From contig JAGXRV010000032.1 of assembly GCA_018335695.1 (NCBI GenBank), positions 1 to 35,618 on the forward strand: a stretch of 35,618 nt of DNA, in the 5' to 3' direction. The translations under genes were made by a program, and so were the position numbers. Shown here in pieces: positions 17,542-24,719 of the stretch. The DNA is from Clostridium sp. (GTDB lineage Bacteria > Bacillota > Dethiobacteria > Dethiobacterales > Dethiobacteraceae). Under the pieces are notes generated by a model. It searched no databases. It had not been told where the DNA came from and saw only the letters and a list, made by a program, of their open reading frames with translations. How positions within the stretch are numbered: position 1 is the first letter of the stretch; every line of letters begins with the position of its first letter.

Positions 17542-18415
17542 CGCCGGTTTTTGGCAGAATGCCTGGGAAGAAGCGTTGGCTCTTGACCATGCTCGTGCGC
17601 AAGCAAAAAAAACTGTGGATGTTTGGAACCGTAGAGCAAAAAGCTACGATAATAATGCTGAAACCGAATCGGGCAACATGAGGGTGGAAGAAACACTGGC
17701 TTTCCTGGATGCCTACGGAATTTTAAACCGTCAACTGCGCATTCTCGATTTGGGATGCGGGCCGGGTAAATTTACCTTAGCTTTTGCGGAGCGGGGACAT
17801 CAGGTAGTAGCGTTGGATCCGGCAGCAAAAATGTTGGAAATGTTGGAGGAAAAGCTGCAGGCAAAGCCGGATTGCAGAGCGCTTGTCACTACCGCACAGG
17901 CTGATTGGGTGACGCTTTCATTAGCCGAATATGGTTGGAATAATTATTTTGATTTGGTTTTTGCTTCTATGACACCTGGTGTATGTGATGTGGATACATT
18001 GCAGAAATCAATGGCGGCGGCGAAGCACTATGTATATTTAAGTCGTTTTGCCGGTCCGCGGAATCACCCTTCGGTGGAAAACATCTGGAACCGGTTTCAG
18101 GCTAAACCATATTATAGTATTTCACTAGACATTCTTTTTCCTCTCAATTTGCTGTATGCATTGGGTTATAGGCCTGCGCAGCATTTTGCGCGGTGGGAGC
18201 GGGAACATACTCAAGCGGTGGAAGATGCGGTGGAAGAGATAAAAAATGTGCTGGCATTGCGTATGGAGATTGATGCAGTTGCGGAAGAAATGATCCGCCG
18301 TTATGTAGATGAGCGTGCAGACAAAGAAGGCATGTTTACTGAAGTTAAAGGGGCAACATCGGCAATGCTGCTTTGGGGTGTCGACAAAAGAGTATTGACT
18401 CGATTGGGAGGATGA
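17519..18415 (+). CDS. Class I SAM-dependent methyltransferase
   Basis: A 298-residue enzyme with the Rossmann motif I ILDLGCGPGKFTLAFAERG (about 75-93), the acidic post-I residue in VVALDPAAKML, and motif IV-like FDLVFASMTPGV. A helical leader of about 60 residues precedes the SAM fold. The substrate is not evident; the family contains small-molecule and cobalamin-pathway-like enzymes. The GTG at 17519 is chosen for the AGAGGTGG site at 17505-17512. Its stop overlaps the ribosome site and upstream codons of the PilZ gene, so the two are coupled, and a link to c-di-GMP signalling is possible but unproven. Confidence 0.82.
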   Translation: MEVSLLFDAGFWQNAWEEALALDHARAQAKKTVDVWNRRAKSYDNNAETESGNMRVEETLAFLDAYGILNRQLRILDLGCGPGKFTLAFAERGHQVVALDPAAKMLEMLEEKLQAKPDCRALVTTAQADWVTLSLAEYGWNNYFDLVFASMTPGVCDVDTLQKSMAAAKHYVYLSRFAGPRNHPSVENIWNRFQAKPYYSISLDILFPLNLLYALGYRPAQHFARWEREHTQAVEDAVEEIKNVLALRMEIDAVAEEMIRRYVDERADKEGMFTEVKGATSAMLLWGVDKRVLTRLGG

Positions 18416-18417
18416 TC

Positions 18418-19071
18418 GTGGCTATCACAATCGGAGGGGCGTTTAGACATAAAAAGCTTTATATCGGCAAACAGGTTCGACTGCTTTGCGCCGGCGCAGA
18501 GCAGGAGTATAGGGCAAAGGTTGTGGAGGTTAAGCAGGAGGCAATATTGCTGGAGCTGTTGGTCGGAGACAATGACGCGCCAAAACTGCTGCCTCAGGGA
18601 CAAATGACTGTGCTTTTTGTAGTTCCTGATGATGCCTCCTATTCTTTTAGCGCTAAAATCATTAACTACGACGAGTCCGCACGGTTGTTGCAACTTGTTC
18701 AGGAGGCTCCGCTCACTAGGACAGAAAAGCGTAGTGATTATCGTCTGAGAACAGCAAAGTTAATTTATATAGCTTTGTGTAGACAGGCTGCTGAGGGCGA
18801 GGAAATCTGGCACCAGTCTAGTTTGCTGGATCTTTCCCGGAGTGGTGCGAGTGTTTTGACTACCCTGCCGATTAGTAAGGGCGATGAGTTAAAGATCTGG
18901 ATTCCGCTTGAAGAAGTCGATCACATTTTGGAGGCAGGAACTAAGGTAGTGCGTGTTTCAGCCGGGGAGGCGGATCAATTGGTCCTTGGGCTGAGTTTTA
19001 GTGAGCTGAGTCTTGCCGACCAGGAAAAAATTCTTGATTATATTCTTAAAGAATGGACAGAGGGAAAATGA
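18418..19071 (+). CDS. PilZ-domain c-di-GMP receptor (YcgR-like)
   Basis: A 217-residue protein with a YcgR-like N-terminal beta domain (about 1-100) and a C-terminal PilZ domain. The c-di-GMP-binding motifs are visible: RSDYR as the RxxxR site and DLSRSGAS as (D/N)xSxxG. Proteins of this build bind c-di-GMP and commonly adjust flagellar motor function or surface behaviour. GTG at 18418 is chosen because GGGAGG (18406-18411) is spaced 6 nt from it; ATG 18412 abuts that site directly. The start is 2 nt past the methyltransferase stop. A degraded repeat begins right after its stop codon. No flagellar genes are in the window. Confidence 0.88.
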   Translation: MAITIGGAFRHKKLYIGKQVRLLCAGAEQEYRAKVVEVKQEAILLELLVGDNDAPKLLPQGQMTVLFVVPDDASYSFSAKIINYDESARLLQLVQEAPLTRTEKRSDYRLRTAKLIYIALCRQAAEGEEIWHQSSLLDLSRSGASVLTTLPISKGDELKIWIPLEEVDHILEAGTKVVRVSAGEADQLVLGLSFSELSLADQEKILDYILKEWTEGK

Positions 19072-19074
19072 CCG

Positions 19075-19104
19075 CAGGGACGGTTCTCGTGGATACCCGT
19101 GGAT
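19075..19104 (+). repeat. Partial REP-type repeat (GGGACGGTTCTC)
   Basis: GCAGGGACGGTTCTCGTGG followed by a short tandem of GTGGATACC resembles half of the GGGGACGG palindromic family seen at 1808-1930. It adjoins family B copy 3. Confidence 0.45.
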
Positions 19105-19209
19105 ACCACCCCGGTGCTACGCACCACCCCTCCAAGGGAGGGGAATTTTGATCGCAGTATTAACCGCAGGACTGACAACCGCAGCCTCTCATTAAACCCC
19201 TGAGGGATC
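19105..19209 (-). repeat. Dispersed repeat family B, copy 3 (inverted)
   Basis: Reverse orientation of 17331-17420, including the ACCCCTGAGGGATC end, with about 15 extra bases (GTCCTGCGGTTAATA) inside. It forms the left edge of the accessory island. Confidence 0.8.
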
Positions 19210-19262
19210 AATAGACTGACTCTCTGTGTTTTGATATAACTTCCCAATAAGAAAAAGCGGCT
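19194..19262 (+). repeat. Island-flanking direct repeat, left copy
   Basis: ACCCCTGAGGGATCAATAGA and the following 24 nt through TTTTGATATAA are identical to 21040-21082. Similarity continues as AATAAGAAAAAGCGGCTAA, which matches the tRNA-Arg terminator region at the right copy. The two copies bound about 1.85 kb holding the toxin-antitoxin pair and the intron. Confidence 0.8.
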
Positions 19263-19372
19263 AAAGGCACGGTTTAATAGGGAAACTTGTTGAACCATAC
19301 CCCAAACCGATACGGAAAAGCGAAAGAAAGGCGTTGTCCCGCAAGGGATGCGCCTTTCTCTTTCTGTTGCAA
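19257..19372 (+). repeat. Structured multi-hairpin repeat (family C), intact copy
   Basis: An approximately 115-bp unit: a 9-bp hairpin with GGTTTAATA and TGTTGAACC arms and loop GGGAAACT; a CATACCCC stretch that could pair with the GGG of that loop; a CCGATACGG mini-hairpin; and a long hairpin (19322-19364) with GAAAGGCG/CGCCTTTC arms. A second copy at 20211-20790 keeps the pairing with compensating changes. It lies upstream of the antitoxin promoter. It does not match a riboswitch class I know. Confidence 0.65.
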
Positions 19373-19409
19373 CCTTGAAAAACAAATTAACGAAAACTCG
19401 AATAATGTA

Positions 19410-19438
19410 TTGCTAAAAGTTATACAATAGAATATAAT
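19410..19438 (+). promoter_or_regulatory. Promoter of the toxin-antitoxin operon
   Basis: -35 TTGCTA (19410-19415), a 17-nt spacer and a perfect -10 TATAAT (19433-19438) lie 26 nt before the antitoxin start. Confidence 0.55.
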
Positions 19439-19464
19439 AAAGAAAAATGAAAGGTGGAATTATT

Positions 19465-19764
19465 GTGGCTATTAAAACAGCAAATGTTCTCGCTCGCGTT
19501 GAACCTGATATAAAAGAAAAAGCGGAATCAATCATGGCAAAGCTGGGAGTTCCGGCTTCCGTTGTAATCAATATGCTCTACAAGCAAATCGTAATGACGA
19601 AGAGTATTCCGTTTCCTTTGTCGATCCCTGCCGCTCCCGTCGCACTTGATGAAATGGACACTGCGACATTTAATACAATTATGCAAAAGGGGTTGGACGA
19701 AGCAAAAGCAGACCGATCCCGTCCTGTTTCTGAGGTATTTTCAGAGTTAAGACGAGGATTATGA
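19465..19764 (+). CDS. RelB/DinJ-family antitoxin
   Basis: A 99-residue protein. Its front (AIKTANVLARVEPDIKEKAE) is a ribbon-helix-helix DNA-binding segment typical of DinJ/RelB antitoxins, followed by LGVPASVVINMLYKQIV and a flexible acidic C-terminus that would wrap the toxin. It neutralises the downstream toxin and should repress its own operon. GTG 19465 is chosen because AAGGTGG (19451-19457) precedes it at 7 nt; the ATG at 19447 lies upstream of that site. The stop is 3 nt before the toxin start. Confidence 0.9.
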   Translation: MAIKTANVLARVEPDIKEKAESIMAKLGVPASVVINMLYKQIVMTKSIPFPLSIPAAPVALDEMDTATFNTIMQKGLDEAKADRSRPVSEVFSELRRGL

Positions 19765-19767
19765 TTT

Positions 19768-20106
19768 ATGGGGGACAAGGTATATTTTGTTAAAATCACT
19801 ACTCAAGCAGACGAACAGTTGCAAGCAATTGTTAAATACATTACTTCTGATTTAAAGGCTCCCAAAGCCGCTTTACGCTTGCTTGACGAAATTGAAAATG
19901 CAACCTCATCGCTGTCGGAGTTCCCTCATCGGGTTGCATTGACAGAGGAAGAGCCGTGGCGAAGCTTAGGGATACATAAAATGCCGGTAAAAAATTTTCT
20001 TGTTTATTTTTGGATTGACGAAGAAAACAGCAAAGTCCAAGTTACTGCCGTTATCTATGGCAAGTGTGACCAAATAAATCAGCTTTCACAAATGAATATG
20101 GAATAA
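19768..20106 (+). CDS. RelE/ParE-family toxin
   Basis: A 112-residue small basic protein: an N-terminal beta strand (YFVKITTQADEQL), two helices (IVKYITSDLKAPKAALRLLDEIENA), then FPHRVAL and a C-terminal strand block ending VTAVIYGKCD. This matches the RelE/ParE fold. RelE members cleave ribosome-bound mRNA and ParE members poison gyrase; the sequence alone does not decide which. The pair is flanked by repeats, typical of mobile addiction modules. Confidence 0.88.
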   Translation: MGDKVYFVKITTQADEQLQAIVKYITSDLKAPKAALRLLDEIENATSSLSEFPHRVALTEEEPWRSLGIHKMPVKNFLVYFWIDEENSKVQVTAVIYGKCDQINQLSQMNME

Positions 20107-20125
20107 AGTTTATACTCCTTTGTAC

Positions 20126-20170
20126 AAAACGAGGACGCTATCTGGAAAGATAACACCCTCGTTTTATTTT
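20126..20170 (+). terminator. Terminator of the toxin-antitoxin operon
   Basis: AAAACGAGG (20126-20134) pairs with CCTCGTTTT (20157-20165), with an inner TATCT/AGATA stem. T-rich sequence follows. Confidence 0.8.
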
Positions 20171-20210
20171 TGGAGATTACCTCATGGTTCAAATAAAAAA
20201 CAAAAGATAT

Positions 20211-20790
20211 GCGCCGAAAGCTACGTTTCAATAGGGTAACTTATTGAACCATACCCCCGTACGGAATCGAGTAGGAGGTAGGTGATTAGTTCACCTATCG
20301 ACCTCTCACACACCGTACGTAGGGTTCCCTATACGGCGGTTCCCTAGTTTACGCCATAGCAGATTTGTAGTAAGAACTGAAACCCACTCTTTTCTAACCT
20401 TTGATTGGATAGGGCGGTTTGTAGGATTTACGCTCTCGCCAGTAGCCTTTTCTTGAGTTCGCCAAGATACCTGCATTGGAGTGGCTGGTTCCCAGATTCT
20501 CCAAATTCCGGTATCTCACTCTCTTCCAACGATTCCGTGTAGCTATTGGGCTTTGACTTGTATTGCAGCCTTACCCTCATCCACAGCCTTATAAGGTTTC
20601 TGTTCGTCAGACCGGAGATTTGCCTCCACCTTCCTTCAGATTCGCAGTCACCCACGACCACCTTGATTTTGGCTATATCCTTCCCACTACCGGGCGGATT
20701 CAGGACTTTCACCTGCTAGAACGTGCGCCCGCTGGGCGCACAATTAAGAGAGAGGCGTCATCCCATGCGGGACAACGCCTCTCTCTTATT
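20211..20790 (+). repeat. Structured multi-hairpin repeat (family C), copy interrupted by the intron
   Basis: The left part 20211-20265 and the right part 20742-20790 together match 19257-19372. The first hairpin is TTCAATA/TATTGAA with loop GGGTAACT. The terminal hairpin TAAGAGAGAGGCG/CGCCTCTCTCTTA (20745-20757 with 20776-20788) is perfect over 13 bp, and its loop is inverted relative to the intact copy. A 476-nt group II intron separates the parts. Confidence 0.65.
20266..20741 (-). ncRNA. ORF-less group II intron, probably class C
   Basis: On the minus strand the element starts with GTGCGCCCAGCGGGCGCAC (the GTGYG 5' consensus), followed by AGCAGGTGAAAGTCCTG of domain I. It ends CCTCCTACTCGAT. 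Domain V lies at about 20309-20342 (GAACCGCCGTATAGGGAACC folding back on CTACGTACGGT) and shows a CGC triad as in class IIC introns. Domain VI (about 20268-20300) has arms around AACTAATC with a branch-point A. It sits directly downstream of a perfect 13-bp hairpin, the usual IIC target. Comparison with the intact repeat copy fixes both ends. At 476 nt there is no room for a reverse transcriptase gene, so movement would need one supplied in trans. Confidence 0.85.
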
Positions 20791-20887
20791 GTTTTGTTTA
20801 AAGAGAAGTTATGCGTTGTTTGCCGCGGGCTGCCTATAAACATTTATAAAATCTCGCATAAGACATATCGATTGGCTAAGCTGCTCT

Positions 20888-21023
20888 GATGTATATCTGA
20901 TTCCACTGCAGAAAGCCTAAGAATCTACAATTTCGTTCATATATGGAATTATATAAAGACTTTACTACTACATATTGTGGTCAAATAACAGAAAAACAGG
21001 TTTTTGCAGTGGAATCATACATC
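20888..21023. mobile_element. MITE-like element with imperfect terminal inverted repeats
   Basis: The left end GATGTATATCTGATTCCACT GCAGAAA and the right end TTTTTGCAGTGGAATCATAC ATC are reverse complements over about 21 bp, with a 4-nt insertion in the left end. They enclose about 87 bp of A+T-rich sequence without coding potential. No clear target duplication is seen. It could instead be a long stem in an RNA. Confidence 0.45.
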
Positions 21024-21039
21024 GATTAAATAAGTAACC

Positions 21040-21118
21040 CCTGAGGGATCAATAGACTGACTCTCTGTGTTTTGATATAATTTTGCAATAAAGAAAGAAA
21101 AAAGAAAAAGCGGCTAAG
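21040..21118 (+). repeat. Island-flanking direct repeat, right copy
   Basis: Identical over about 44 nt to the left copy at 19194, from ACCCCTGAGGGATCAATAGA to TTTTGATATAA. It then diverges through short A-rich insertions and rejoins at GAAAAAGCGGCTAA, inside the tRNA-Arg terminator. Confidence 0.8.
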
Positions 21119-21132
21119 GCCGCTTTTTTTTC
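21106..21132 (-). terminator. Terminator of tRNA-Arg (works in both directions)
   Basis: GCGGC-TAAG-GCCGC (21110-21123) is flanked by A/T runs on both sides, so it would terminate either strand. It lies just beyond the tRNA 3' end. Confidence 0.8.
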
Positions 21133-21138
21133 TTAAAA

Positions 21139-21213
21139 TGGTGTGCCCGCAGGGATTCGAACCCCGACTTCAGGCTTCGGAGGCCTGCGTGATATCCCTT
21201 TCACAACGGGCAC
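21139..21213 (-). tRNA. tRNA-Arg (anticodon CCG), CCA encoded
   Basis: The minus strand folds as a complete cloverleaf. The acceptor is GTGCCCG/CGGGCAC, the D stem GTGA/TCAC, the anticodon stem CAGGC/GCCTG with loop CTCCGAA, and the T arm has the TTCGAAT loop. It has discriminator A and an encoded CCA. Anticodon CCG reads the arginine codon CGG. The right flanking repeat of the accessory island lies directly downstream of it. Confidence 0.95.
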
Positions 21214-21226
21214 AGATGCATAAACA

Positions 21227-21255
21227 ATGATAACATTGCAAAGCTGGAAAGTCAA
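21227..21255 (-). promoter_or_regulatory. Promoter of tRNA-Arg
   Basis: On the minus strand, -35 TTGACT (21255-21250), a 17-nt spacer and -10 TATCAT (21232-21227) lie 13 nt before the tRNA 5' end. Confidence 0.75.
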
Positions 21256-21325
21256 ACGGATTTAAGCGGGAATCACTGTGATTAGGCGGGGTATACTAGT
21301 GTAAAGCGAGGGGAGCGATGTTTTT

Positions 21326-22441
21326 TTGCATAAGCGGCGAATATTGACAGTTGTGCGTCCAGCCGAAGGCGGAATTAGAACGCATGTGTTAAATCTTTTG
21401 CGGCATTTGCAAAGCGACTTTCATTTTACAGTAGCATGTCCGCCTGAACAGGTGAGCGTCTTTGAAAATACCGGCTGCGATGTGATAGCAGTGCCGCTGT
21501 CGGGAAGGCTGCACCCATATTTTGATATTCAGTCCGCCAAACAACTTAGCCGAATGCTTCGCTCTCAGAAATACGGCTTGCTTCATGCTCATGGTTTTAA
21601 AATGGCGCTGCTTTCCCGACCGGTGTCCCGCTATTGTAAAGTGCCTTGCTTAGTCACAATTCACGGTGATCTGGCTCATGGCGGAACGGCAAAGTGCAGG
21701 CTGGTTTACCGCAAGACGGAAAGACTCTTGTCGGCTTGGGCGGATGGATATATCACCGTTTCTGAGTGGCTGGCCAAGCTGCTTATCACTGATTTTGGCG
21801 TGCCTGCCGAGCGGATTGTTATAATCCCAAATGGTATTGCATTAGGCGAGAGTGATCTTCCCAGACCTTTGGAATTGCCGTTTGCGGCAGAAATGCCGTT
21901 AGTAGGAACAGTGGCACGACTGGCTCCGCAGAAAGGAATTGAGCACTTCCTCTTGGCGGTTAAAGAAGTGGCAAGTATTTTACCCGAGCTTAGGTTCTTG
22001 GTGGTTGGCGACGGGCCGCTTCGACCGGCGCTTGAACGACTGTGTGTTCAGCTAGGCATAGAAGAAAAAGTATTTTTTGCCGGGTTCCGTCAGGATGTCC
22101 CGGCAATCTTGCAGCGTTTGCAACTTTTTGTCCAGCCGTCGCTAAGCGAAGGTCAGGGGATTACCGTGTTGGAAGCAATGGCAGCGGGATGTCCGGTAGT
22201 GGCTTGCGCTGCGGGAGGCTTAAAAGAATTGATTGAAGACGGTGAAACCGGACTGCTTGTCCAGCCGGGGAATCCACAGGCCTTGGCACAGGCTATGACC
22301 TTGTTGTTGCAGAATAGGCAATTGTGTCAACAGATTACGGTAAAAGCGAAAATATTTGCAACCAGATATGAGATGGCAGAAATGATTACAAAGACGCGAG
22401 AAGTATATACCCGCATCCTCGAAGGAAGGTGGCCGGCTTAA
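21326..22441 (+). CDS. Glycosyltransferase family 4
   Basis: A 371-residue GT-B enzyme that moves a sugar from a nucleotide-sugar donor, probably for a surface polymer or glycolipid. It begins RRILTVVRPAEGGIRTHVLN, the usual first Rossmann strand and glycine loop. It has the acceptor-side TIHGD motif, a second domain starting LPLVGTVARLAPQKGIEHFL, and the donor-binding EGQGITVLEAMAAG (EX7E motif). The TTG at 21326 is chosen; GAGGGGAG lies 10 nt upstream, and the nearer ATG (21318) opens a different, very short frame. The start of the next gene overlaps its last codons by 13 nt. The acceptor is unknown. Confidence 0.88.
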   Translation: MHKRRILTVVRPAEGGIRTHVLNLLRHLQSDFHFTVACPPEQVSVFENTGCDVIAVPLSGRLHPYFDIQSAKQLSRMLRSQKYGLLHAHGFKMALLSRPVSRYCKVPCLVTIHGDLAHGGTAKCRLVYRKTERLLSAWADGYITVSEWLAKLLITDFGVPAERIVIIPNGIALGESDLPRPLELPFAAEMPLVGTVARLAPQKGIEHFLLAVKEVASILPELRFLVVGDGPLRPALERLCVQLGIEEKVFFAGFRQDVPAILQRLQLFVQPSLSEGQGITVLEAMAAGCPVVACAAGGLKELIEDGETGLLVQPGNPQALAQAMTLLLQNRQLCQQITVKAKIFATRYEMAEMITKTREVYTRILEGRWPA

Positions 22442-24603
22442 AACGAGGCTGTTTTCTGGTGCTAATTTCGCTTATCATCTGCTGGTCAAGTTCTGTCGCC
22501 GCACAGCAGCCCGGAAAAGTGGTGATTGTCACCATTAACCGTACAAGTCTGATGCAGGCAGCAGCAGACAAGTCCATGGCGCCATGGTTTGCGCGCGGCT
22601 CTGTCGGATTGCTAAACATATCTACCGCAGCTCGTCAGCTTCCCATTCATCTTTATGTGACTATGGGGGCCGGTTCAAGAGCAATCGGCGCCGACAGCGC
22701 CCGTCTGGCGTATATGGCGGATGAGCAGAATAATGGGGTAGCGGCAAGCGAGACTTTCTTTCGTCGTACCTCAATCGCCCCGGAAGGGAAAATTCTTCAC
22801 TTAGGAATGGCTGAAATTAATCGGCTTAATCAAGAACTTCGTCATCCGGTACAACCGGGGCTGCTCGGGGAGATGCTGCGCCAAAATGGCATGGTGGCCG
22901 CAGTCATCGGCAATGCTGATGGGTTGCTTGTTTCCCGCGAAGCAGTAACGTTTTTGGCTGACGGTTCAGGGCAGGTGCCGTTAGGTGATGTAAGCCGGCA
23001 GACTTTGAAAAAAGATAATGCCTTTCCCTTTGGTTGGCGGATTGACCGGGAAAAAGTGTGGAGTATCTTCCAGGAAGTATTTAATAAAGCAGATGTGGTG
23101 CTGGTGGAGTGGGGCGATTTTTCCAGGCTGGACGAATACCGGCCGCTAATGGCAACAGCACCGGCATTAGCCAGAGAGCAAGAAATTTTCCTGGACCTTT
23201 CCTGGTTTTTGGACAGGGTTTTTGCCAAGCTGTCACCCGCCGATCTTCTGCTGCTTATTTCTCCGCTCTCTCCTGCGGCAGAAAGGGGTCGCTTTGGTTA
23301 CATGGTGGCGATTGGCAGTCAATTTCCTTCGGGAGCCCTGCTGTCCTCCGACACGACACGACGCCCGGGCCTTGCAGCCATTACCGATATTGCGCCGACT
23401 ATCTTGGCCGAGCAAGGTTTGAGAATACCGCCGGCAATGCTGGGGATGCCTGTAAGCGCCTGCGGATACGGCGGTCCGTCCGCGCTGCTGGAGATGCAGA
23501 ATCAGATCGGCAGGATTTTTCAACTGCGGGTTCCTTTATTGAGAGGCTACGTTTTTATGCAAATAGTGATTGTCTTGGGGGCACTGATTAATCTGTTTGC
23601 GCATTTTGTCTCCTTTAGCCGCTTTGAGTCACTGCTGCTTGCCCTCTTAACTGTACCGCCTTTATTGCTCATCTTGCCGCTGCAATTGTTATCGCCGGAG
23701 GCAGGGTTTATACTGGTAAGTTTTACGGTAATAATAACGGTAGCTTTAATAAAAAGGTTTGTAAAAAGACAGTTGTTTCAGTTTGCAGTACTTGCGCTGT
23801 CTACTTCTGCGCTAATCGTTGTCGATTTGTTGCGCGGTGCAGAGTTGATGAAAGTCTCTGTTTTGGGGTATGATCCGGTGTCTGGTGCGCGTTATTATGG
23901 TTTGGGAAATGAGTATATGGGTGTGTTGGTCGGCAGCAGCGTCTTAGCTTTTACTGCCGTGATTAGTTTGCTGCCTCGATTCAAGTCTTTGTTTATCATG
24001 TTAACTGTCGTTACTTTCCTGGGGCTGGTGCTGCTGATTGTGGCGCCGGCAGGCGGGGCTAATTTCGGAGGGATGGTTACGGCTTTGACGGCGTATTTTG
24101 TGACACTTGTGTTGCTTTGTCAGATTCGTCCATCTTGGATTAGTGCGGCCGTTGCGCTAATTCTCTTAACAGCAATAAGCGCCGGTGCTTTATATATCAA
24201 TCTGCGGCTTCCGCAACCCGACCAGTCTCACTTGGGACGGACTGTGGGATTGTTTCAGGAAGGCGGCTGGCAGGTAATTCAAGATGTAGTCTTCCGCAAA
24301 GCGGAGATGAACAGCAGACTGTTTCGTTATTCTTTATGGAGTCGAGCATTTTTGGCCTTTTTGATTATGCTTGCAGTGCTCTTTTATCGCCCGTATGGGA
24401 TACTGCATGAGATGCGAAAACGCTTTCCCCAGCTTTCGGCTGGTTTTTGGGGGATTATTGTCGGCAGTGTGGCAGCTTTCTTGTTTAATGATTCCGGGGT
24501 GGTAGCTGCTGCCACGACTTTGCTTTATGCGGGTGTGCCGATAATTCTCCTGGCCGGTCGCATTGTGGGACAAATGCCAGAAAACAGGCAAAATAGTCAA
24601 TAA
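22429..24603 (+). CDS. Large membrane protein with alkaline-phosphatase-like front half
   Basis: A 724-residue protein of unknown function. The first 30 residues are a signal or anchor segment. Residues about 30-340 look like a diverged alkaline-phosphatase-superfamily fold: VVIVTINRTS near the start, VLVEWGDFSRLDEY in the middle, and LLLLISPLSP / IAPTILAEQGLRIPPAMLG near the end as in AlkP proteins. The expected metal-binding residues are not obvious. From about 370 there are roughly ten membrane helices with conserved-looking YYGLGNEYMGV, APAGGANFGG and FNDSGVVAAAT. A GTG start at 22429 lies inside the end of the glycosyltransferase gene, so the two act together, perhaps in making or modifying a surface glycan. 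Confidence 0.65.
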   Translation: MAGLKRGCFLVLISLIICWSSSVAAQQPGKVVIVTINRTSLMQAAADKSMAPWFARGSVGLLNISTAARQLPIHLYVTMGAGSRAIGADSARLAYMADEQNNGVAASETFFRRTSIAPEGKILHLGMAEINRLNQELRHPVQPGLLGEMLRQNGMVAAVIGNADGLLVSREAVTFLADGSGQVPLGDVSRQTLKKDNAFPFGWRIDREKVWSIFQEVFNKADVVLVEWGDFSRLDEYRPLMATAPALAREQEIFLDLSWFLDRVFAKLSPADLLLLISPLSPAAERGRFGYMVAIGSQFPSGALLSSDTTRRPGLAAITDIAPTILAEQGLRIPPAMLGMPVSACGYGGPSALLEMQNQIGRIFQLRVPLLRGYVFMQIVIVLGALINLFAHFVSFSRFESLLLALLTVPPLLLILPLQLLSPEAGFILVSFTVIITVALIKRFVKRQLFQFAVLALSTSALIVVDLLRGAELMKVSVLGYDPVSGARYYGLGNEYMGVLVGSSVLAFTAVISLLPRFKSLFIMLTVVTFLGLVLLIVAPAGGANFGGMVTALTAYFVTLVLLCQIRPSWISAAVALILLTAISAGALYINLRLPQPDQSHLGRTVGLFQEGGWQVIQDVVFRKAEMNSRLFRYSLWSRAFLAFLIMLAVLFYRPYGILHEMRKRFPQLSAGFWGIIVGSVAAFLFNDSGVVAAATTLLYAGVPIILLAGRIVGQMPENRQNSQ

Positions 24604-24719
24604 GCAGAAGTTATTGTCTATTTATATCTTTATCTAAGCAGGATTTCGAGGTTAGAATGGGAATATAGTGTGTTGTCCATTTTTTGGATTGACTGAAAGT
24701 TTCAGAAGGAGGAAAAATT

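Noticed and set aside
19257-19372. Cobalamin-type riboswitch suggested by GGTTTAATAGGGAA
   Set aside because: Only the opening resembles it; the B12-box and the rest of the core are missing, and the next genes are a toxin-antitoxin pair.
20428-20712. 94-codon minus-strand open frame inside the intron
   Set aside because: It lies wholly in domain I-IV of the group II intron, has no ribosome site, and its composition follows the structured RNA. It is not a maturase.
17211-21118. CRISPR array
   Set aside because: Repeats are few, long, irregularly spaced and in both orientations, with no regular spacers or cas genes.
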